Of a stretch of DNA of 64,000 nt, positions 16,375 to 25,355 are shown piece after piece (position 1 is the first letter of the stretch; each line of letters starts with the position of its first letter). The notes below the pieces were generated by a model. The model was not told where the DNA came from. It saw only the letters and a list, made by a program, of their open reading frames with translations, and did not search any database. The position numbers were made by a program, and so were the translations under genes. This DNA comes from Pediococcus ethanolidurans (GTDB lineage: Bacteria; Bacillota; Bacilli; Lactobacillales; Lactobacillaceae). The stretch spans positions 62,001-126,000 of the forward strand of contig NZ_JQBY01000003.1 of the NCBI RefSeq assembly GCF_001437405.1. Direction: 5' to 3'.

Positions 16375-17286
16375 TTAGTTATTCTTCAGATTCAACAATA
16401 GGGCGTACAAAGCACCAAACAAATTGGCATCATTACCAAGCTTTGCTGAGACAATTTCTGGTGAAATAACCTGATTTTGCAACATGGGATTAGTTTTTAT
16501 TAACTCATTAAATTGATGTTTTATTTCTGTAATCAGTCGTGGCTGAACACTGATACCACCACCGATAACAACCTTTTCACCATTAATAATTGCTTGAACA
16601 TTCAAAATTAAAATAGCGATATTTCGACAAAACTGTGAAAAAATTCTATTTGCTGTTTTGTCACCGTTATTAATCGCGGCAAAAGCAGCTAGACCATCAT
16701 TAACATCACGGTTATGAAGGGCTTTATTTACTGCTTCAATCATCAATACGGCGGAACAAAGATGGGCAGTGAAGGCATCTAAATCAGATGAAGCTAAGCT
16801 GCTATTAATCAGCAGCCAACTAAGTTCGCCAGCCTGAAAATCTTTACCATGTAAAATATGACCATTAATGATAATTCCACCACCAACACCAGTTCCTAAA
16901 GTCATGGTAATGCCAGTATTAACGTGGTTTAAATTTCCGAGCCATTGTTCAGCCAATGCAGCCGATTTGCCATCGTTTTCAACGCTAATGGGAACTTGAT
17001 ATCTTTTACCCAAAGTGTCTTCCAAGTTTAGACCGTCTAAAAATGGTAAGGAACCACCGAAATGGATGATTTTGTGTTTAGTATCAATTTTTCCAGGTAC
17101 ACAAATGGCAATTCCAGAGAAAACAGTTTTGTATTTATCGGCTATTTGATAAAGCGAGGTCATAAAGTCATTTAAACTTTTGGTATTAGTTGAGATACGA
17201 TTTTTTTCTATGATATTTCCAGAATGATCAATAATTGCATATTTTAAATTCGTACCACCAATATCGAATGATAAATATTTTTTCAT
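16375..17286 (-). CDS. ROK family sugar kinase
   Basis: A 303-aa kinase of the ROK family. The N-terminal ATP-binding DIGGTNLKYAIID, the ENDGKSAALAE active-site region and TLGTGVGGGIIING are all present. The zinc motif CxCGxxGCxE, usual in many ROK kinases after GE(L/I), is absent here. The gene starts 8 nt after the stop of the EIIC gene, so the two form an operon, divergent from an RpiR regulator. A glucokinase or beta-glucoside kinase role is plausible, with the substrate set by the neighbouring permease. Confidence 0.88.
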   Translation of the reverse strand: MKKYLSFDIGGTNLKYAIIDHSGNIIEKNRISTNTKSLNDFMTSLYQIADKYKTVFSGIAICVPGKIDTKHKIIHFGGSLPFLDGLNLEDTLGKRYQVPISVENDGKSAALAEQWLGNLNHVNTGITMTLGTGVGGGIIINGHILHGKDFQAGELSWLLINSSLASSDLDAFTAHLCSAVLMIEAVNKALHNRDVNDGLAAFAAINNGDKTANRIFSQFCRNIAILILNVQAIINGEKVVIGGGISVQPRLITEIKHQFNELIKTNPMLQNQVISPEIVSAKLGNDANLFGALYALLLNLKNN

Positions 17287-17294
17287 TTTATCAC

Positions 17295-18608
17295 CTAGTT
17301 ATTCTCAGATGCGTTTTGTTGTTCTTGTGCACATGCCTTGTTATCCGCAATTTTAAAGAATGGGAACCAAATCAAAGTACTTATCACGACAACAACGACA
17401 GTAATAATTCCAAAGCCTAAACCACCTTCAAGAAAACCTTGAATAACACCTGGTGTAGTCCATGGTAATTGAATTAATGGATTAAATGAAGCTGCAACTT
17501 TTAAGAGTGGAATCAAAGCCCAACTTACTAGTCCAATTATAATTGGCGTAATTAGCATCGGGATGAAGAAAATTGGATTCAACATAATCGGCATCCCGAA
17601 CACTAATGGTTCATTGATGTTGAATAATGCTGGAACACTTGCTAATTTCAACATTTGTTTGTAACGATCTGATTTGGCTCTAAACATTGAAATGATTAAA
17701 CCAATTGTTGTGCCTTGACCACCAAATCCATTACCTAAAACGATGGTAATAATTGCCATGGTTAAGTAAGGCATTGCGTGCCCCGCTTTGAAGGCGTTCT
17801 GGTTCAAAATACCATTGGCAGTGACAATAGGCATTACAATTCCATATACCATGTTTGGATGAATCCCAAAGAACCACAACACATTAGCAATTGTGTAAAT
17901 CGCAATTAAACTAATTGGTGAAGCAGTGAAACTTTGTAGAGGAACCTGAATGAAGGTTGTGACACAATCAAAGACGTTACCAAAACTTGTGTAGGCAAAA
18001 AGTCCTCTAATTACAGTCATCATGATCAAAATTACACCGGCAATTAATGAAGGCTGTAAAGAAGCTGCGACATTAGGTGGCACACTGGAAGGTAATTTAA
18101 TAACGAAGTGCTTTTTATTTAGATATACGTATAATGCACCAACGAGCCAACCAACAAGAATTGAAACTACGATGCCAGTAGCACCAATGTAATTAGTGCT
18201 GAAGGCAGTTAATGGAGCTAACTTTGCGTGAGTACCTAAGACACGTGCCGTGTAATCTTGAGGTGCCAAAATGAAAAAACTAGAAATGGCTAATAAACCA
18301 GATGGTAATGGGTCAAACTTACACTTTTCGGCATAGACATAGGCAAAATTAAAGACAACAAACATAGCTAAGACATTCATTGTTGCGTTTTGTGCTGCAC
18401 CAAAATGTGCTGCCCATCCAACTTTTTGTAGAAAGTTTGTCCACATTGGAATTGGAAAGTTACCAATCAATAGGACGAAAGCACCACCCAAAGTTATGGG
18501 CGTGATTCGCATAAATGCTTCAGCTAAAGATGAAAAGAATAAATTAGTATTCATCCAAGCTGCAATTGGAGCAATAAATTTGTTTAGAAATTTTTGAAGC
18601 TTATCCAC
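17295..18608 (-). CDS. PTS EIIC, cellobiose/lactose family
   Basis: A 437-aa IIC membrane subunit of the lactose/cellobiose/diacetylchitobiose PTS family, with about ten helices. Diagnostic segments include NINEPLVFGMPIMLNPIFFIP and LPWTTPGVIQGFLEGG. The gene begins with GTG at 18608. No IIA or IIB domain is fused or adjacent, so it must borrow them from elsewhere or work with the ROK kinase directly downstream. A cre site overlaps its promoter region. Confidence 0.93.
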   Translation of the reverse strand: MDKLQKFLNKFIAPIAAWMNTNLFFSSLAEAFMRITPITLGGAFVLLIGNFPIPMWTNFLQKVGWAAHFGAAQNATMNVLAMFVVFNFAYVYAEKCKFDPLPSGLLAISSFFILAPQDYTARVLGTHAKLAPLTAFSTNYIGATGIVVSILVGWLVGALYVYLNKKHFVIKLPSSVPPNVAASLQPSLIAGVILIMMTVIRGLFAYTSFGNVFDCVTTFIQVPLQSFTASPISLIAIYTIANVLWFFGIHPNMVYGIVMPIVTANGILNQNAFKAGHAMPYLTMAIITIVLGNGFGGQGTTIGLIISMFRAKSDRYKQMLKLASVPALFNINEPLVFGMPIMLNPIFFIPMLITPIIIGLVSWALIPLLKVAASFNPLIQLPWTTPGVIQGFLEGGLGFGIITVVVVVISTLIWFPFFKIADNKACAQEQQNASENN

Positions 18609-18637
18609 AACTAAAACCTACTTTCTGTCATAAATGT

Positions 18638-18653
18638 TTGAAAGCGTTTGCTT
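18638..18653. promoter_or_regulatory. cre site upstream of the EIIC gene
   Basis: TTGAAAGCGTTTGCTT closely fits the CcpA-binding consensus TGAAAGCGNTTNCA, so the sugar operon is probably catabolite repressed. Confidence 0.72.
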
Positions 18654-18811
18654 ACAACTGACATTTTCAGTTTATGGAGGGATTATGTTTAAATCAAGGT
18701 ATTCTGGGAATGCTGGAAAGTGTTTTGACACATTGCGTACTGTTCCACGGATGAAACAATGTGTTCCAAATATGATAAAATTGTAATTAACAGATCTTTG
18801 GGGGGCATATT

Positions 18812-19540
18812 ATGGCATTTTTTGGCTTAGAAGATTTATCGGCATTATCGAATGTAGATTTAACTATTTATCGTTATGTAACTCAGAATAGCGATAAAGT
18901 AGCGTATATGCGCGTCAGAGATATTGCAAAAATTACACATGTTGCTAATTCTTCGGTAATGCGTTTTGTACATAAAATGGGATTTAGCAGTTTCCCAGAA
19001 TTTAAAGCCTTTATTCAAAATCAAGGAAACAGTACAGCAGAACAACCGTTATTTAATTTTATTAATCAGAGTAATTTTCCTGCTGATATTGTTAATAAAG
19101 TACAAATGGTGGCAGATGCTTTATATCAAAGTGACAACATCATTTTGGTGGGGATGGGATCCTCGGCTTTTTTAGCTAATTATGCTACTCGGCAATTAGC
19201 CTCACTTGGTTATAATTCAAGTGTGGTTACGGATCCGTTTTACCCATTAGGACAACGCCTAAAAAATACTAGTAATAACACTCTTATTTGTTATTCTGTA
19301 TCAGGTGAATCGGAAGAACTAATTGCCTTGATAAATGATTTTATTAATAATGATGACATTACAATTGCTAGTATTACTGGTAACGAAGCTAGTACCATTG
19401 CCAGAATGAGCAGATATTCCCTGACCTATAAGGAACAAGAATATCGGATACACAGGTATTATGATCTTTCATCCCAAATTCCAGCATTGTACATTACGGA
19501 AGCGTTAATTAGTGTGCTTAATAATAGAAACGCAAAATAG
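18812..19540 (+). CDS. RpiR/MurR family transcriptional regulator
   Basis: A 242-aa regulator with an N-terminal helix-turn-helix (about residues 1-75; VRDIAKITHVANSSVMRFVHKMGF) and a C-terminal SIS phosphosugar-binding domain containing NIILVGMGSSAFLA and LICYSVSGESEELI. It is divergent from the EIIC-ROK operon and probably senses the phosphosugar that operon produces. GGGGGGC precedes the ATG. Confidence 0.92.
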   Translation: MAFFGLEDLSALSNVDLTIYRYVTQNSDKVAYMRVRDIAKITHVANSSVMRFVHKMGFSSFPEFKAFIQNQGNSTAEQPLFNFINQSNFPADIVNKVQMVADALYQSDNIILVGMGSSAFLANYATRQLASLGYNSSVVTDPFYPLGQRLKNTSNNTLICYSVSGESEELIALINDFINNDDITIASITGNEASTIARMSRYSLTYKEQEYRIHRYYDLSSQIPALYITEALISVLNNRNAK

Positions 19541-19623
19541 GTATAAATTTTAGGAACGGAGTGTTCCGAGTTTGATAAATCTAAAATTATAACTAGAATA
19601 TTTAATTCGAAGAAGGAATTGTC

Positions 19624-21603
19624 ATGAAACATATTGTTGCTGGAATCATTGCACATGTTGATGCAGGGAAAACGACACTCTCAGAAGCTATGTTGTATCG
19701 AACGGGTGCCTTGCGGAAGCTAGGACGTGTCGATAACGGCGATGCTTTCTTGGATACAGATGATCTTGAAAAACAACATGGAATCACAATCTTTTCACAC
19801 CAGGCTAATCTCAAATGTCACGATCTGAGTTTAACTTTATTAGATACGCCTGGACACGTGGATTTTGCCGCTCAAACGGAACAAGTTTTAAGTGTGCTTG
19901 ACTATGCTATTTTGGTTATTTCTGCAACGGATGGTGTTCAAAGTTATACCCGAACACTTTGGCAATTACTCAAACGATATCAAGTACCAACTTTTATTTT
20001 TGTGAATAAGATGGATGCCAATGGTGTTGATAGAAACCAGGTTCTAAAGCAACTACAAACGAAACTTGCCGAGGGATGCATTGATTTTGATAACGACACG
20101 GAAACACAAACTGATATTCCTGAAAATAGCTATGAAGAAATTGCCATGCAAAACGATACGGTTCTTGAACAATTTTTGAATTCTGGAAAACTTAGCGATG
20201 ATACTGTTCGAGAAATGATTGTCAATCGTGAAATTTTTCCTTGTTATTTTGGTGCGGCCTTAAAATTAACTGGTGTGGAACACTTATTGGCCGGTTTGGA
20301 ACGATGGATTTGTGAAAGAACTAGTAAATCAAACGAGTTTGGTGCACGAATATTTAAAATTTCTCATGATGAAAAAAATGAACGATTAACTTGGCTACGG
20401 GTGACTAGTGGTACTCTGCGTACCAAAGCTGTCTTGTTAAATGAGCAAAAAGTAAATCAGCTTCGTGTCTATGACGGCGTAAAATACGCTGTTGTGCCAG
20501 AAGTTGAAGTTGGTGGTATTTGTGCAGTTACGGGATTAACAGAAACGCATCCGGGACAGGGACTGGGAAATGAGCCGGGCGGCAGGTCATCCGCTATTCA
20601 ACCGGTACTTAATTATGCACTTGATCCAAAAGGTAATGATATTCATGCTTGTTTGACGGCACTTCGTCAGCTTGAAGATGAGGATCCTCAATTACATGTG
20701 ACGTGGTCAAATCATCTTCAAGAAATTCGTGTGCAAATTATGGGTGAAATTCAGCTAGAAATTCTGCAACAAATTTTGGCAGAGCGTTTTAATTTGAATG
20801 TTGAATTTGGGGAAGGCAGTATTTTATACAAGGAGACAATTACGAAAGCTGTTGAGGGAGTGGGGCATTTTGAACCGCTTCGTCACTATGCTGAAGTTCA
20901 TTTGTTGTTGCAACCAACCCCTAAAGGTAGTGGTTTGACCTTTGATTCAAACTGCGGTATTGACGTACTTGGTAAAAATTGGCAACATCAAGTTTTAACC
21001 AATTTACGAGCAAAGGAACATTTAGGTGTTTTGATTGGCGCACCAATTACAGATATAAAGATTACGTTGGTTGGTGGTAAAGCTAGCATTGTGCATTCCG
21101 TGGGTGGTGATTTTCGTGAAGCTACTTGGCGTGCAGTTCGCCAGGGGTTAATGATGTTGAAAGCGCGAGGTGCTTGTCAGCTTTTGGAGCCTTGGTATCG
21201 ATTCAGTTTAACAATTGATCAAACTCAGGTTGGCAGAGCAATGAATGATATTCAACGGATGAGTGGAACTTTCGAAACACCAAAAGATAGTGGAACTGAA
21301 ATGATAACGTTGACTGGAACTGCGCCTGTTTCAGAAATGCAAGGTTATATGCAAGAAGTGCGGGCATACACACATGGACAAGGGCAACTGGAGTGTGTTG
21401 TTGACGGTTATCAGCCGTGTCATAATGCAGAAAAAATCGTCTCGAAACTGAAGTACAATCCAACTTCAGATCTAGAGAATACACCAGATTCTGTTTTCTG
21501 TGCACACGGAGCTGGCTATCCAGTTCCTTGGAATAAGGTGCCAAGGATGGCGCATGTTGAATATACGTATTCACAAGAAGATTTACCAAAGCTGACAAAT
21601 TAA
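19624..21603 (+). CDS. TetM-like EF-G family GTPase
   Basis: A 659-aa translational GTPase related to tetracycline ribosomal protection proteins (TetM/TetO) and EF-G. GTPase motifs are intact: G1 AHVDAGKTT (residues about 10-18), G3 DTPGH and G4 NKMD. EF-G-like domains II-V follow, with the late segment HSVGGDFREATWRAVRQGLM. AGAAGGA precedes the ATG. Its chromosomal setting, without mobile-element genes, and its divergence suggest a resident paralogue rather than an acquired tet(M); whether it protects ribosomes from any drug cannot be told from sequence. Confidence 0.85.
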   Translation: MKHIVAGIIAHVDAGKTTLSEAMLYRTGALRKLGRVDNGDAFLDTDDLEKQHGITIFSHQANLKCHDLSLTLLDTPGHVDFAAQTEQVLSVLDYAILVISATDGVQSYTRTLWQLLKRYQVPTFIFVNKMDANGVDRNQVLKQLQTKLAEGCIDFDNDTETQTDIPENSYEEIAMQNDTVLEQFLNSGKLSDDTVREMIVNREIFPCYFGAALKLTGVEHLLAGLERWICERTSKSNEFGARIFKISHDEKNERLTWLRVTSGTLRTKAVLLNEQKVNQLRVYDGVKYAVVPEVEVGGICAVTGLTETHPGQGLGNEPGGRSSAIQPVLNYALDPKGNDIHACLTALRQLEDEDPQLHVTWSNHLQEIRVQIMGEIQLEILQQILAERFNLNVEFGEGSILYKETITKAVEGVGHFEPLRHYAEVHLLLQPTPKGSGLTFDSNCGIDVLGKNWQHQVLTNLRAKEHLGVLIGAPITDIKITLVGGKASIVHSVGGDFREATWRAVRQGLMMLKARGACQLLEPWYRFSLTIDQTQVGRAMNDIQRMSGTFETPKDSGTEMITLTGTAPVSEMQGYMQEVRAYTHGQGQLECVVDGYQPCHNAEKIVSKLKYNPTSDLENTPDSVFCAHGAGYPVPWNKVPRMAHVEYTYSQEDLPKLTN

Positions 21604-21762
21604 ACTAAAGGATTGTTTTTAAAAATTTGGTATGATTGAACTGTAAATAAGTGTTACTCGTGGAGTTTATAGGTTAAATTTGACGAGAGAGTGAGTATCT
21701 TTTTTTAATATCCATTTTCACGTATAATGAGTAGTAAATAGACACTCAATGGAGGATAGCTT

Positions 21763-23331
21763 GTGGCCAAAACTAGTAGAATTATGGCATTTTGGGATAG
21801 TTTCCAAAATTCATCAGAATATAAAATTATTAATAATTATCCGCAATGGCTTGTTCAAGAGACAGTTCAATACTTTGATAAAATGATGGCTAAAATTTAT
21901 CCGGGATCGTTTCGTACTTGGAATGAAGACAAACTATTAGATGTTTTATACGCGATGTTTGATCAGGCTGCTGCTGATGCAGATTCCGATACAGAGCAAA
22001 TTTTTTGGATAAGTTTTGACATTATTAGCGAACTACTGAGATACTTAGCGGATACCAATAAGATCGGAATTAATAAACGAAATTTAGAAGAAATGTTTGT
22101 CGAATTTCAAGAATATACTGATGCGGACGATCCAGATGAAGAAATTAAGGAAATGTACACAGGCGAACTCCGTCATGTCAGTACTGATTCTTGGCTACCA
22201 GAATGGAAAGAGTATATTGCGGTTAATATTGAACGCTATACTCGCGAATGGGTAGACGCTTATGCCGAGAGTTCAGATTGGCACAGTAGACCCAATGGAA
22301 TTGATAAGGCATTTATAAGTATGATTCTAAGTAATCTGGCAAAGTGGGCCTATGACGACTATCGAAAAACACCCAAATCATGGACAAAGACGGCCATTAC
22401 CGGAGTTATGACGGGCCAATTTGTATCTGATTTAAGTACGGAACCTGAAAGCTATAAGTTAATTGCACCTGCGCTTTCTCATTTTTTGACCTATATTGCC
22501 AAGCAAGGGTGGCTGAATGAAAAACGGGCCAGTGATTATAAACGATTCATCGCTGCTGCAGTCCCCGATATGATCCAGCTGTCACGAGATCAAGACAATT
22601 TTAGCCCCTTAAAGCTAATTGCTATGAAGATGCATGAAGACGGTGTCGATATTACGGATGAAAAGGCGGTCCAAGCTTACATTACCAAGGTTAATCAAAA
22701 TGGTGGAATTGATAGCCTGTATGATGACTATGAAGCGGATGACTCTACGTTGGATATGCCAACGGAAGAAGTGCGCGAAATAACTAAGCATCCGGAACAG
22801 CTAAGAAGGCTTGCTGAAATTTACGATCCAGACCCGGAGCAAAATTATTTGAATAGTGACCATCTGCCAGAATTTGAAAATCGTCGATGGCGTAAAAAGA
22901 CTGCAATAGCAGTTCACGCGCAGGGTGTCCAGGCAGGACTACGGTTGTGGTTGAATCGGCAAGATTATAAATTGCCTAAAAATTGGAACGCTGTCAGAGT
23001 GGTTCAAAATGTCAGTGCTTTTGTGGATTTGCATTATGCACAAGCATTGCTGAAACCAACTGAATGGCCAGTACCAAGTTTTCGTGATTTTGGCGAGTGG
23101 GCACGATCTAAACAATCGGGTGAACATCTTGCTGCGACTAACCAATTGATTCCTAGCTTATTAGCGGAGCTGACAGATGATGGAACGTTAACACGAGAAC
23201 AGGGTAAACAGCTGACGGCCGCTTTTTTTGGAAAAGCGATTCCAAAATCAAGTAAACTAAAAAAGGTCAAAGGCAAAGTCATTTCACTGAAACAGGCTCG
23301 TAAGTTACTTAAGAATAAGAAGCACCATTAA
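21763..23331 (+). CDS. Large acidic protein of unknown function with repeated units
   Basis: A 522-aa soluble protein that I do not recognise. It starts with GTG after GGAGG, behind a TATAAT hexamer at 21724. Two segments look alike: residues about 25-130 and 145-275 each run from a P-x-W stretch through W-x-(8-12)-V-x(3)-F to a Leu-rich helix and a KR-rich end (NKRNLEEMF, EKRASDYKRF). A third, weaker unit may lie at about 400-490. The C-terminal 40 residues are very basic (KLKKVKGKV...KNKKHH). It appears monocistronic, ending in a terminator. Confidence 0.72.
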   Translation: MAKTSRIMAFWDSFQNSSEYKIINNYPQWLVQETVQYFDKMMAKIYPGSFRTWNEDKLLDVLYAMFDQAAADADSDTEQIFWISFDIISELLRYLADTNKIGINKRNLEEMFVEFQEYTDADDPDEEIKEMYTGELRHVSTDSWLPEWKEYIAVNIERYTREWVDAYAESSDWHSRPNGIDKAFISMILSNLAKWAYDDYRKTPKSWTKTAITGVMTGQFVSDLSTEPESYKLIAPALSHFLTYIAKQGWLNEKRASDYKRFIAAAVPDMIQLSRDQDNFSPLKLIAMKMHEDGVDITDEKAVQAYITKVNQNGGIDSLYDDYEADDSTLDMPTEEVREITKHPEQLRRLAEIYDPDPEQNYLNSDHLPEFENRRWRKKTAIAVHAQGVQAGLRLWLNRQDYKLPKNWNAVRVVQNVSAFVDLHYAQALLKPTEWPVPSFRDFGEWARSKQSGEHLAATNQLIPSLLAELTDDGTLTREQGKQLTAAFFGKAIPKSSKLKKVKGKVISLKQARKLLKNKKHH

Positions 23332-23340
23332 GAAATTAAA

Positions 23341-23386
23341 AAACGAGGTACTAGTGGTCTAATTCGCTGGTGCCTCGTTTCGATTT
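23341..23386 (+). terminator. Rho-independent terminator
   Basis: AAACGAGGTAC pairs with GGTGCCTCGTTT after a 17-nt middle section, directly following the 522-aa gene. Confidence 0.8.
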
Positions 23387-23469
23387 CAAAAGCGTTTTAA
23401 CTATTGAATTTGAATTTACTCGCCAACGGTTGAAAATGGTGATCACGATTTGCGGTTTTTCTTTGTCAT

Positions 23470-24092
23470 TAAGGGTAATTCAGAAAATATCGCTGCCATG
23501 GAACGCTATGTGCAGAACCAATTTTTATTTTTGAGACTGAAGACTCCTGAAAGTAAGCCACAAAGTAAATCACTTATTTAGGCAAGTAAATCGCTAGTAA
23601 TTGCGATTATTCAGCAGTGAATTAGTGAATTTTACGTTCGCGATTACAGGGAACACCAGTATTTAGCAATTGAATTAGCGGATAGAAATCTGAAGAAGTT
23701 CAGCTTTGAGGACATTATTTTTCTAAAGCAATTTTTAGTGTAGAAAAAGTTGGTGGGACAGCGAGGATTCACTACGGGCAATTTTAGAAAGATTTATTAA
23801 ACGACATCCTGATGAAAAGGTGGCAGTTTTTGATCTGTTCTATAAAGGTCATAATATGTAAAAGCGCTGCGTTTCGCTCAATTTACGGTTAATGGAAAAG
23901 GAAAATACCGATACTAAGCTGTTAGCTGCGGTAATATTGTTCGATTGAACTACTGATAAGTTCTTTATTCAAAAGGCACTAGGATGGGCTCTTCGCCAGT
24001 GTAGTAAAATAAATCCAGAGTCGACGGTAGAATTTCTAAATACCCATCAATCGAGTAACTTGGCTGTGAGTGAAGCATCAAAATATATTTAG
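23470..24092 (+). pseudogene. DNA alkylation repair (AlkD-like) pseudogene
   Basis: Translation in shifting frames gives segments such as GNSENIAAMERYVQNQF, YREHQYLAIELADRNLKKF and SFEDIIFLKQFL that align from start to end with the intact AlkD-like protein at 31099-31743 (VGNAEIAPAMAHYMKDKF, FREYQYVAIDLAIRNLRKW, FADIVTFKQFV). Several stops and frameshifts make it non-functional. It is a diverged paralogue or old duplicate rather than a recent copy. The preceding 23400-23470 shows no other feature. Confidence 0.88.
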
Positions 24093-24144
24093 ATTTAAAC
24101 AAAAAAAGGTATCTTCCCGTTAAGGAAAATGCCTAAGTAAAAGT

Positions 24145-24645
24145 CTATTCAATTTCTTCGCTAGTTGATTCTTGTACTGCTTTAGCTTTATCGGTTGCTG
24201 ATTGCATTTTACCTAATACAGCGCGAGCAATTGGCCCAACGATGAGCAATTGAAGTGGTAAAGCAACGATTATATTAAAACCCCAAGCATGAATGTAACT
24301 TGTTAAACTTACATTGTGAGACATGATGATGCCAAAAAGAGACATGCATGTAACCATTCCGAGAACCATCATTACTGAGATGGTAATCCCGATGAGGACA
24401 ACATTTCTCTTCATATAATCATTGATAATGTATTTAAATGCAAGTTTCTTGGCGATTGGTCCTACAACTAACAAATCCAAAATGATGGCAACGAGTAACC
24501 CACCTGGATATTCTGAGAGGGAATTCATCATGAATCCCTTGGTGAATCCTTGAACTAGCATAACATTATAGCAAACCATCACAAAGACCATTAATCCAGC
24601 CATGATGGCAGTAAAAACAACTTCTTCTTTTAAATTTCTTGGCAT
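24145..24645 (-). CDS. DUF2798 family membrane protein
   Basis: A 166-aa protein with four predicted helices arranged as two similar halves, each of the form long helix - (V/I)GPIA - basic end (LLVVGPIAKKLAFK and LLIVGPIARAVLGK). This duplicated pattern is that of DUF2798 proteins. GAAGGAGAA lies 7 nt before the ATG at 24645, which is preferred over an upstream start. Function unknown. Confidence 0.85.
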   Translation of the reverse strand: MPRNLKEEVVFTAIMAGLMVFVMVCYNVMLVQGFTKGFMMNSLSEYPGGLLVAIILDLLVVGPIAKKLAFKYIINDYMKRNVVLIGITISVMMVLGMVTCMSLFGIIMSHNVSLTSYIHAWGFNIIVALPLQLLIVGPIARAVLGKMQSATDKAKAVQESTSEEIE

Positions 24646-24771
24646 CTTATTTCTCCTTCGTGTTTTGAGCAGCATTAGTTAGTATACCGGGAAATGAAGG
24701 AGCTTCGTAAGTTACGTTTGTGTGACGATTTTGTAAGGGGTTGCGGGAAAAATAAAGAAATGAGGTAACAC

Positions 24772-25227
24772 ATGAAAATTAGAATTATTGGTCCCGTTGG
24801 CAGCGGTAAAACACAGCTGGCAAAGCAACTAAGTTTAAGATATAACATTCCGGTAACTTCAGTAGACGACCTTAACTGGAAAAGAAGTCCACGGGGAGAC
24901 GTTCATCGTACACCTGAAGAAAGAGCAACTTTACTAAAACTAGTTTTGAAACAAAATGACTGGATTATTGAAGGTGTTCAGTATCGTTACGGGCAGGAGT
25001 CATTTACTGATGCAGATGTGATTTATTTTAAGGATATTTCGCATTTACGTAACCTGTATTATTTAGTGAAACGGTATTTAAAAAATCGAATGACAAGAGG
25101 ACCACAGCAATATAGTCATTTACGATTATTTATAAAATGGGAGCACAACTTTCGTGTGAAAGAACGAGCAGAAATAATGACATTATTAACGCCATATGCC
25201 GACAAAACAATCGTGTTAAAGAAATAA
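24772..25227 (+). CDS. P-loop kinase-like protein (FlaR/adenylate kinase type)
   Basis: A 151-aa P-loop NTPase. The Walker A motif GPVGSGKTQLAKQL is at residues 7-20, and SVDDLNWKR follows as in small 'topology modulation'/shikimate-kinase-like proteins. RBS GAGG precedes ATG. Its true substrate is unknown; annotations as DNA topology modulation protein rest on weak historical evidence. Confidence 0.82.
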   Translation: MKIRIIGPVGSGKTQLAKQLSLRYNIPVTSVDDLNWKRSPRGDVHRTPEERATLLKLVLKQNDWIIEGVQYRYGQESFTDADVIYFKDISHLRNLYYLVKRYLKNRMTRGPQQYSHLRLFIKWEHNFRVKERAEIMTLLTPYADKTIVLKK

Positions 25228-25355
25228 AAGAATTTATATCATCACGTTAGGTAATGCTAGTGTGATTTTTTAATTTAATTTTTCTAAAGCGGTAATCCTA
25301 TTCAGGAGTACAATGAATTTAGCAACACTATCTTACATAAGAGGGACTGATTTTG

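Noticed and set aside
19624-21603. Calling the GTPase gene tet(M)
   Set aside because: The sequence is only TetM-like, without mobile context, and no resistance evidence can be read from it.
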